From CAWAND01 sp963797485 (GTDB taxonomy: Bacteria > Chloroflexota > Anaerolineae > Anaerolineales > E44-bin32): 64,000 nucleotides of DNA. Under the pieces are notes generated by a model. That model saw nothing but the letters and a program-made list of their open reading frames with translations. It had not been told where the DNA came from and made no database searches. Below, one piece after another: positions 57,855 to 64,000 of the stretch. The stretch covers positions 62,001-126,000 of the forward strand of contig CAWCPF010000002.1 in assembly GCA_963797485.1 (NCBI GenBank), given 5' to 3'. The number at the start of each line of letters is the position of its first letter. Positions within the stretch are counted from its first letter, which is position 1. A program made the position numbers and the translations under genes.

Positions 57855-58837
57855 CACCCTCCCCTACCGTTGAGCATTGGTACCGGCAGGCGGAATCGGC
57901 CGCCCTGGCCGTGCGGCATCGCGATCCAGGGCTGATCGGTGTGACCGGCCGAGACCGGCTTGACTTGATGAACCGCATGTCCACCAACAAGGTGGACGAT
58001 CTGTCGCCGGGCCGGCACGTCACCACCGTCCTGACCAACCCGGTTGGGCAGACGGTCGATCGTCTCGAGCTGCTTTCACTCGACGACCAACTGATTCTGG
58101 TCACAAGCCCGGGCCGCGCCCAGCGCGTCTTGGATTGGCTGTCCGCCTACATCTTCTTCCAGGACCAGGTCGTGCTTGAGCCCTTCGATGGGACCTGGGC
58201 CCTTTGGGGCTGCTACGGCCCGTCTTCGGCGCAAGAGGCCGAGGCGCTCCTGGGCGGCCCAACACTCCCGTCAGCGGGTGAACTGCGCATCTTGGAAGCT
58301 GGGATGGCCTGGCAGGCACCCGGCCCATTGGCGCCGGGTTGGCTGATCCTGTTGGACCCTGCCGCAAACCAGCGCGCCGAGGCGCGCTGGCCGGATCACG
58401 GCCCGGATTCGCCCGCCGGCCAGGCGTTCGAGATTCTGCGTATCGAGCGCGGCTTCGCATCCGTCGGGCAGGAGATCCTGGACGACACAATTCCGCTCGA
58501 GGCCGGCCTGTGGGATGCCGTGAGTTTCAGCAAGGGCTGCTACATCGGGCAGGAAATCATTGCCCGGCTGGAGAGCCGCGGTCGGCTGGCCAAACAGCTG
58601 ATGCGCGTTCGGCTGGAGGGCCAGGCCCCGGCCGACACCGACTTGTTTCAATCCGGCCGCCGGGTGGGGCGGCTGAGTTCCGTCGCCCGCTCGCCCGCGC
58701 TGGGCTGGATAGGGCTCGCTCTGGTTCAGCCCGCGGCCCTGGACTCACACGATGGCCGCGTGCTGGCGGGAAGCGGCGGGATCCCCGGCCGGCTGCTGCC
58801 GCTCCCCTCGACGGCTCCCGAAGCTACCCCAAGCTAA
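57851..58837 (+). CDS. ygfZ: Folate-binding protein YgfZ/GcvT-like
   Basis: 328 residues. GLIGVTGRDRLDLMNRMSTNKV, LTNPVGQTVDRLELL, RIERGFASVGQEILDDTIPLEAGL and the YgfZ hallmark FSKGCYIGQEIIARLESRG with its cysteine. Helps Fe-S enzyme assembly or repair with tetrahydrofolate. Divergent from the sortase gene. Confidence 0.9.
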   Translation: MTPSPTVEHWYRQAESAALAVRHRDPGLIGVTGRDRLDLMNRMSTNKVDDLSPGRHVTTVLTNPVGQTVDRLELLSLDDQLILVTSPGRAQRVLDWLSAYIFFQDQVVLEPFDGTWALWGCYGPSSAQEAEALLGGPTLPSAGELRILEAGMAWQAPGPLAPGWLILLDPAANQRAEARWPDHGPDSPAGQAFEILRIERGFASVGQEILDDTIPLEAGLWDAVSFSKGCYIGQEIIARLESRGRLAKQLMRVRLEGQAPADTDLFQSGRRVGRLSSVARSPALGWIGLALVQPAALDSHDGRVLAGSGGIPGRLLPLPSTAPEATPS

Positions 58838-58863
58838 ATCCCGGCGCGCCTGCGGTGGCTTGC

Positions 58864-58869
58864 TATAAT
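58864..58869 (+). promoter_or_regulatory. -10 box of the phosphatase gene, leaderless
   Basis: TATAAT ends 7 nt before ATG 58877, so transcription would start at or next to the start codon. Confidence 0.6.
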
Positions 58870-58876
58870 CGGCCCC

Positions 58877-59362
58877 ATGGCTGAACCGCGACGTATCCTG
58901 TTTGTCTGCCTGGGCAACCTGGTTCGCAGCCCGTTGGCGGAGCATCTCTTCCGATCACGGTCTGCCGAGCTTGGCTTGGACGGAAGGTACGAGGTTGACT
59001 CAGCCGGCACCTCCAGTTTCCATGTCGGCCAATCCCCGGACGCGCGCATGCGCCAAACCGCCGCCCGCCACGGTCTCGAGTACAGCGGACGTGCTCGCCA
59101 GGTGACCGTGGAGGATCTGCTTTCCCACGACCTGATCCTGGCCATGGACCAGGAGAATTTGGCGGACCTCGAGTACCTGGCCGAACGGGCGGGCATCGAG
59201 GCCGACATTCGCCTCATGCGTGCCTACGATGCCCAGAATGGCGGCGACCTGGACGTGCCGGACCCCTACTATGGGGCCCACACCGGGTTTGAGCTCACCT
59301 ACGCCATTGTCTCGCGGGCGGTCGACGGGTTGCTGGCCAGCCTGGAGCAGGGCGAGACATGA
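58877..59362 (+). CDS. Low-molecular-weight protein-tyrosine phosphatase family
   Basis: 161 residues. P-loop FVCLGNLVRSPLAEHLF (CX5RS), SAGTSSFHVG, DLILAMDQEN and the general acid DVPDPYYGAH. Protein-tyrosine or arginine phosphatase; in glycan loci such enzymes oppose tyrosine kinases, but here it is 11 kb from that locus. Its stop overlaps the next start (ATGA). Confidence 0.9.
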   Translation: MAEPRRILFVCLGNLVRSPLAEHLFRSRSAELGLDGRYEVDSAGTSSFHVGQSPDARMRQTAARHGLEYSGRARQVTVEDLLSHDLILAMDQENLADLEYLAERAGIEADIRLMRAYDAQNGGDLDVPDPYYGAHTGFELTYAIVSRAVDGLLASLEQGET

Positions 59363-60214
59363 CCACCCCCCCAGCCGTGATCGATTGGTGCCGGTCGCGG
59401 CGGACTGGGGGAGATCACGGCCGTTCGCCCGGTCTCCGGTGGATGCATCAACCACGGGGCTCGCCTGACCACCTCAAGCGGCCAAACCGTGTTCCTGAAG
59501 AACAACGCTGAAGCCCCTGAGACCATGTTTGAAAGGGAAAGGGAGGGCCTGCTGGCGCTCAACCTCCCCGATGGACCTCGCGTCCCGCAGCCCTTGCTGG
59601 CCGGGGTCGATTTTCTGCTGCTCGAGGATCTGGATCCGGCACCGCCCTCGTCTGGGTACTGGCCCGAATTCGGCCGGCGGCTGGCCTCGCTCCACCTGCA
59701 CACGCAGACTGCGTTCGGTTTCGAGCACGACAACTTCATCGGCGCTACCCTCCAGCCCAATCCCTGGACCGAGAATGGGTTCACGTTTTTTGGGGAGCAT
59801 CGGCTCAGATTCCAGGCCCGGCTGGCGCGCCACAAACGCTGGCTGGACGACCGGGACCTGTCCGGGGTGGATCACATCATCCGCCGCCTGCCGGACCTGG
59901 TGCCGGCCCAGCCTCCGTCTTTGCTTCACGGCGACCTATGGTCGGGCAATGCTGTTTCGGGGCCGGAGGGGGAGCCGGCGCTAATTGATCCGGCGGCGCA
60001 CTACGGCTGGGCCGAGGCCGAGCTTGGCATGACCCAGTTGTTTGGGGGCTTCCCGAATGAGTTTTACGCCGCCTACGAGGAGGTCCACCCGTTGGCGCCG
60101 GCTTGGCCCGAGCGCCTGCCGCTCTACAATCTGTACCATCTGCTCAATCATCTCAACCTGTTCGGAGGCAACTATCTCGATCAGGTGCGTTTCGTGATCA
60201 AGCGCTATGCGTGA
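59359..60214 (+). CDS. Fructosamine kinase family protein, frame break near 59405
   Basis: 284 residues after repair. ITAVRPVSGGCINHGARL (nucleotide loop), TVFLKNNAEAPETMFERE, LLHGDLWSGNAV (catalytic HGDxWxxN), LIDPAAHYGWAEAELGMTQLFGG. ATP-dependent phosphorylation of ketoamines formed by protein glycation, releasing the damage. ATG 59359 overlaps the phosphatase stop. Confidence 0.87.
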
Positions 60215-60263
60215 TCGTTCGGCCCGAGGCTGGGCACCGCGGCCACATCATGGAGGCAGCTGA

Positions 60264-61442
60264 ATGGGATATCGTTACGCAGTCTTAGGCGCGGGCCGGC
60301 AGGGCACGGCCGCCGGTTACGACATGGCGCGTTTTGGCGACGCCGATCAGGTGGTCATGGCCGACCTGGATGAAAACCTGGCGGCGTCATCCGCCGAGCG
60401 CATCAACCGCCTCCTGGGCACCAAGGTGGCGCAGCCCGCCGGCGTTGACGCCTCCAAACCGCAGGCCGCGGCCGCGTTTCTCAAAGACGGCGGCATCAAC
60501 GCCTTCTTGAGCGCCGTGCCATACTTCCTTAATCTCGACCTTGCCCGGGCGGCCATCCGCGCCGGCGCCGGCATGACCGATCTCGGAGGCAACAGCCAAA
60601 TCGTGCTGAGCCAGCTCGAGCTGTCCCCGCAGGCCGCCGGCGCCGGGGTCTCCATCATCCCGGATTGCGGCCAGGTGCCGGGGATGGGCGCCTCCCTGGT
60701 CGCCTATGCCATGCAGTCCCTCGATCAACCCGAAGACGTGATCATGTGGGATTGCGGGCTTCCCCAGCAGCCTGAGCCGCCGTGGAACTACCGGCTGACC
60801 TTCAACATTGAAGGGTTGACGAACGAGTACTACGGGGACTGTATGTTCATCCGCGACGGCAAGCTGACCGGGGTTCCGGCCCTTACCGAACTCGAGAGCC
60901 TCGATTTTCCGGAGCCGATCGGTCGTCTGGAGGGATTCACCACCTCGGGTGGGCTGACGACGGCGACGCGTACCTATGCGGGCCGTCTACGAACCCTGCA
61001 GAATAAGACCCTGCGCTATCCGGGCAACTTCGAAGTCCTCAAGACCATGGAACGCCTGGGCCTGCTCGAACTCGATCCGATCCTGGTCGATGGCCAGCCA
61101 GTCATCCCGCGACACGTGCTGCACGCGCTGTGGGAACCGCACATCCGCGCCGCGGAGGACACCCGGGATTTCATCCTGATACGCATCCTGGCCACCGGCT
61201 TGAAGGACGGCAAGCCCCATGAGGTCCACGTCGATCTGGTTCACCGCTATGACGAGGCATTGGGCTTCACGGCCATGGAACAGGCCACGGGCTGGCACGC
61301 CGCCATCATGACCGAAGCCATCGCCATGGGCCGGGTCCCCGCCGGGGCCATCCCTGTCGAACTTGCCATGACCGGCGCCGAGTTCGTCGCCGAGGCCAAA
61401 CGCCGGGGCTTTGACATTCAGCTCCGGGTACACCCCGTCTGA
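60264..61442 (+). CDS. Saccharopine dehydrogenase family (lysine 6-dehydrogenase-like) oxidoreductase
   Basis: 392 residues. YAVLGAGRQGTAAGYDMARFG (Rossmann), SAVPYFLNLDLARAAIRAG, DLGGNSQIVLSQ, IIPDCGQVPGMGASLVAYAM, and FTTSGGLTTATRTYAG. Matches NAD-dependent lysine dehydrogenases more than full saccharopine dehydrogenase. ATG follows GGAGG by seven bases. Confidence 0.85.
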   Translation: MGYRYAVLGAGRQGTAAGYDMARFGDADQVVMADLDENLAASSAERINRLLGTKVAQPAGVDASKPQAAAAFLKDGGINAFLSAVPYFLNLDLARAAIRAGAGMTDLGGNSQIVLSQLELSPQAAGAGVSIIPDCGQVPGMGASLVAYAMQSLDQPEDVIMWDCGLPQQPEPPWNYRLTFNIEGLTNEYYGDCMFIRDGKLTGVPALTELESLDFPEPIGRLEGFTTSGGLTTATRTYAGRLRTLQNKTLRYPGNFEVLKTMERLGLLELDPILVDGQPVIPRHVLHALWEPHIRAAEDTRDFILIRILATGLKDGKPHEVHVDLVHRYDEALGFTAMEQATGWHAAIMTEAIAMGRVPAGAIPVELAMTGAEFVAEAKRRGFDIQLRVHPV

Positions 61443-61843
61443 TCACAGGTCCAAGCCACGGCGATCGCCGGGTCATTGCATGGTCCCCTCAGTCTATAAG
61501 ACGGTCTCCTTACTTTGTTGAAGCCGCAGTCCCAGGTGGAGTTCCGAGCCAAGCAGCACAAGCGCCCCCACCCCTTACCCCTCCCCCTGGGATGAAGTTG
61601 ACCAAATCTACTTGCGGCCGCCCCAGGGGGAGGGGATAGAAGTTTTAGGAGACGGGAGGGCTTCGCTCCCCGTCTCCTGCAAGAACCTCACCCCCTCTCC
61701 GCCAAGACACTGGGTCAACTGGAACACACAAGGCGGAGAGGGGGGCCGGGGGGTGAGGCCGAATGCAACCTCTGGCAGGCTGGGGGCAGGGGTGCATCGT
61801 CCTCGGAGAATTGAAGGGAGGGACAGGAGTGCCGGACCCCGAT
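61443..61843. other. Intergenic region without genes
   Basis: About 400 bp between the lysine-dehydrogenase-like gene and the response regulator. The last half is filled by three consecutive inverted repeats (61578-61758); I see no convincing gene. Confidence 0.7.
61578..61758. repeat. Complex palindromic element of three hairpins
   Basis: Hairpin 1: 14-bp perfect arms 61578-61591 and 61622-61635. Hairpin 2: GGAGACGGG 61648-61656 with CCCGTCTCC 61669-61677. Hairpin 3: 18-bp arm 61686-61703 with an imperfect partner 61732-61758. Resembles a REP/MITE-like extragenic palindrome. Confidence 0.75.
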
Positions 61844-62236
61844 TCAACCCGGCACAGACAGGTAAGCGGCGATGGTCGACTGTAATCGGTGCAGGGAAAA
61901 GGGCTTGCACAGGAAGCCGTCGGCGCCAGCTTCGGCGGCGGCATGTTGATCGGCCTCCATCACTTTGGCACTGACGACGATGGTCGGGATCCAGGCCCAG
62001 GAAGGGTTAGCGCGAACTTCACGGACCAGCATCAGGCCATCTGTGTCGGGCATCATCATGTCGGTGAGGATCAGGTCAGGCCGGTGCTTGCGCACCTGGA
62101 TGAGGGCCTGTTCGACGCTGTAGGCCAGCCTCACATCGAAACCCGAACGCCTGAGGAGTTCGTGCATGATGGTGCAGAACACCGGGTCGTCGTCAACGAC
62201 CAGGATTGAATGCTTGGTTCTGAAGAACTTGGCCAT
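61844..62236 (-). CDS. Single-domain response regulator (CheY-like)
   Basis: 130 residues, receiver domain only: ILVVDDDPVFCTIMHELL (acid pocket), LILTDMMMPDTDGLMLV (phosphorylated Asp), VVSAKVMEAD and FLCKPFSLHRL (Lys). No output domain. ATG 62236 is seven bases after AAGGTG. It faces the roadblock gene, a pairing like gliding/polarity or chemosensory systems. Confidence 0.9.
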   Translation of the reverse strand: MAKFFRTKHSILVVDDDPVFCTIMHELLRRSGFDVRLAYSVEQALIQVRKHRPDLILTDMMMPDTDGLMLVREVRANPSWAWIPTIVVSAKVMEADQHAAAEAGADGFLCKPFSLHRLQSTIAAYLSVPG

Positions 62237-62383
62237 TGGCATTCACCTTTTCTCCGCCGCCCCTCGGCTGCAGATTTCATGCCATCCAAGGCGGCTGCAT
62301 TTCTAATTCCTGCTCACGCGCGTGATAGGGGCTCGGTCATCGCCTCCGCCGGAGGGCAGCGCCTCGGGCGCCAGGCTTGCTAC

Positions 62384-62412
62384 TTGTCAAAGGTGTCTGA
62401 AACGGCTACGCT
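62384..62412 (+). promoter_or_regulatory. Putative promoter of the roadblock gene
   Basis: TTGTCA (62384-62389), 17-bp spacer, TACGCT (62407-62412). About 40 nt of leader with AAAGG before ATG 62455. Confidence 0.5.
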
Positions 62413-62454
62413 TACGCCGCAATACGCACTCGGGGAACGCTTGAAAGGCACGGC

Positions 62455-62841
62455 ATGACCACACGCCAGTCTGAACTGGTACGAGTCCTCACCAAGATGT
62501 CGAGCGAACTGCCGACCCCCGATTGGGTGGCGCTGGTGGACGCACAGGGCTTCGTGATGGCCTGTGTGCCTGAGAAGCTGACCGTGGATGAAGACCGGGT
62601 TTCGGCCATGACGGCCGCCTTGGCCGATATGGGAGAGCGGGTTCTCAAAGAGGTGGAAGGCGGCTCGCTGCGTTTCGCCAGCGTGGCCGGCTCCAAGCGG
62701 CAGTATCTGGCCGTGATCCTCAACCAGGATTGTCTGCTGTCGATCGGCTTGCACCCGGGCGTCGCTCCCCAGGCAACCTTCCGCCCTCTCAGCCGCTGGG
62801 TGCCTGAACTAATGAAAGTCCTCCAGCAGCGATATACATGA
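62455..62841 (+). CDS. Roadblock/LC7-domain protein (MglB-like)
   Basis: 128 residues with the roadblock pattern: WVALVDAQGFVMACVP, MTAALADMGERVLKEVEGGSLRFASV, QYLAVILNQDCLLSIGL. Such proteins are GTPase-activating partners of small Ras-like GTPases; no such GTPase is in the window. Divergent from the response regulator. Confidence 0.75.
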   Translation: MTTRQSELVRVLTKMSSELPTPDWVALVDAQGFVMACVPEKLTVDEDRVSAMTAALADMGERVLKEVEGGSLRFASVAGSKRQYLAVILNQDCLLSIGLHPGVAPQATFRPLSRWVPELMKVLQQRYT

Positions 62842-62914
62842 GCTCGGCCATGGCCGTCTGCTTGGACTCAAGGCCGCCGCGCGCCGTCGCAGGCACTGTC
62901 AGGCAAGGAGCACG

Positions 62915-63193
62915 ATGACGGACACACCCTCAACCGAAGTCGACGAAATGGCTGCCGCGAGTCCCGATCCGGCCGAGGCGGCCGCCAGGCTGAATGCCTT
63001 CGAAGCTCGGATAGCCGCCGGCGCGTTTGACGATGGGAGCTTCCATCGGGCCGTCCAGACCGAGCTCTTTCCTCTGCTCGGCGCCGGCCTGCTGAGCCCG
63101 GCGGCCTTCGACCGTCTGGTCCACCTGTGGGCCACTCGCAACTATCCGTTTGATTGGCCTTCGCGGAGCTACGCGTGGCCGGATTCCGCCTGA
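62915..63193 (+). CDS. Hypothetical protein, 92 residues
   Basis: Good Shine-Dalgarno (AAGGAG, four bases before ATG). Acidic alanine-rich N-terminus, then a compact helical part FHRAVQTELFPLLGAGLLSPAAFDRLVHLW. No membrane segment or known motif recognised. It may be co-transcribed with the roadblock gene. Confidence 0.55.
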   Translation: MTDTPSTEVDEMAAASPDPAEAAARLNAFEARIAAGAFDDGSFHRAVQTELFPLLGAGLLSPAAFDRLVHLWATRNYPFDWPSRSYAWPDSA

Positions 63194-63241
63194 CCTCTGA
63201 TCCCACCCAGCACCGTCCTTCGTCTGCGCACGGCATTCATA

Positions 63242-63257
63242 TGTGATTTTTGTCACA
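63242..63257. promoter_or_regulatory. CRP-like palindrome TGTGA-N6-TCACA upstream of the thioredoxin-like gene
   Basis: Exact TGTGA-TTTTTG-TCACA, intergenic, 118 bp before ATG 63375. One of five exact copies. Confidence 0.55.
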
Positions 63258-63374
63258 AGCCGGCGAGACGAAGCTCTCAAGCCCCCGTCCGGGCGGTCGG
63301 TGTTTCGACTTCCTGCCGTACAATCGAAGATGTGCGGGCGGGCATCTCGCTCTAGGCCCGCCCGGAGGCTGCCC

Positions 63375-64000
63375 ATGTCCCGCTGGCTGCGCCTGATTCT
63401 GGCGCTCGGAGTCGGTCTCGCATCGACGGGGTTTCAGGTTTCCCCGCCCGTCGTGCGCGCCGTTCTGTTTTTCAGCCCCACCTGCCCCCATTGCCAGGTT
63501 GTCATGACGGAGACCCTGCCCCCGATCATGTCACAGTACGGGGATCGGCTCGAGATCCTGGCGGTCGACGTAACCAAGGAGGGCGGTCAGTCCCTCTATC
63601 AGGCGGCCGTTGAGACACTCGGCATCCCCGACGCGCGCCGCGGGGTGCCCACCCTGGTGGTCGGATCAACCGTCCTGGTGGGCTCATTCGAGATCCCCGA
63701 CCAGTTCCCCGGCTTGATCGACGCCGGCCTGGCAAACGGCGGGGTCGATTGGCCCGCCATTCCAGAGCTGCTGGCGGGGCTGCCCGACGAGGTCACGCCC
63801 CCGCAAGAGCCGACGGCCGGCGCGGGCCGAACTGGGACGAATCTTCTCGCTCGACCCCATTGGGGGCGCTTTGGCAGGCTTGGTCCTGCTTGCCAGCCTT
63901 GGGACCCTAGCCTGGGCGGCCACGCGCCTGGTCCGGGGACTGGGCGGGGACGACGCCCGCCGTGATACAGCCGAGGGCGGGCGACGGTGGACTCGCTCAC
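63375..64000 (+). CDS. Membrane-anchored thioredoxin-like protein, frame break near 63825, truncated by window end
   Basis: Signal-like N-terminus (LRLILALGVGLASTGFQV), then a thioredoxin fold with FFSPTCPHCQVVM (CPHC redox site) and ARRGVPTLVVGSTVLVG (cis-Pro). After a +1 break near 63825 the frame reads GGALAGLVLLASLGTLAWAA, a transmembrane helix, and continues beyond the window. Probably an extracytoplasmic thiol-disulfide enzyme; a longer membrane oxidoreductase may follow. Confidence 0.75.

Noticed and set aside
61608..61974. Small open frames in the 61.6-62.0 kb gap
   Set aside because: They translate inverted repeats and low-complexity GC-rich sequence, with no ribosome site or recognisable protein.
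180..63830. Programmed +1 frameshifting as a genome-wide mechanism
   Set aside because: The break sites share no slippery sequence and fall mostly in short homopolymers or GC-rich contexts; sequence error is simpler. Kept only as a test in the findings.

Overview
The window is about 64 kb of GC-rich bacterial chromosome. It most resembles a Chloroflexota (Anaerolineae-like) metagenomic or long-read assembly. That placement is inference, from gene content (sortase, YgfZ, family-4 uracil-DNA glycosylase, roadblock protein, small conserved membrane proteins) and from promoters whose TATAAT boxes sit 7-8 nt before start codons. No tRNA, rRNA, CRISPR array, transposase or phage gene was seen.

Layout. 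Positions 180-47820, all on the minus strand and read right to left, form one very large surface-polysaccharide locus of overlapping genes, mostly joined by ATGA or TGATG junctions. Reading direction: nucleotide-sugar dehydrogenase, epimerase, Wzx-type flippase, GT4 and two membrane glycosyltransferases (47.8-40.0 kb); then, from a strong promoter, gmd, a dolichol-P-mannose-synthase-like GT2, a YbhN-like membrane protein and a polymerase-like protein (40.0-34.9 kb); then, from a second promoter of the same design, a winged-helix regulator, fcl, the wzm/wzt ABC exporter, capsule-type transferases, methyltransferases, a PseB/RmlD pair, two NeuB-type synthases, SpsF- and NeuA-type cytidylyltransferases (one fused to a HAD phosphatase), PIG-L deacetylase, Gfo/Idh and SDR oxidoreductases, and several glycosyltransferases (34.8-0.2 kb). 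Together these would make GDP-fucose, a uronic acid and nonulosonic acids, assemble a glycan on a lipid carrier, and export it.

Positions 47.8-64 kb are housekeeping and accessory genes: uracil-DNA glycosylase, rimI, tsaB and tsaE (upstream of and overlapping the glycan operon), a phosphoesterase, a DUF4349 lipoprotein, phoU, an esterase lipoprotein, tsaC-prmC-prfA, a sortase, ygfZ, a low-molecular-weight phosphatase, a fructosamine-kinase-like gene, a saccharopine-dehydrogenase-like gene, a response regulator facing a roadblock protein, and a membrane-anchored thioredoxin-like protein cut by the window end.

About 27 single-base frame breaks interrupt clearly conserved genes, including prfA twice. 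All but one are repaired by removing one base. I treat them as probable sequence errors and annotate the reconstructed genes, giving approximate break positions.

The most interesting observations are a shared promoter/operator design at the regulator gene and at gmd, a strongly over-represented palindrome TTGTGA-N6-TCACAA, a hairpin that would hide the prfA ribosome-binding site, and a 22-bp tandem hairpin repeat.
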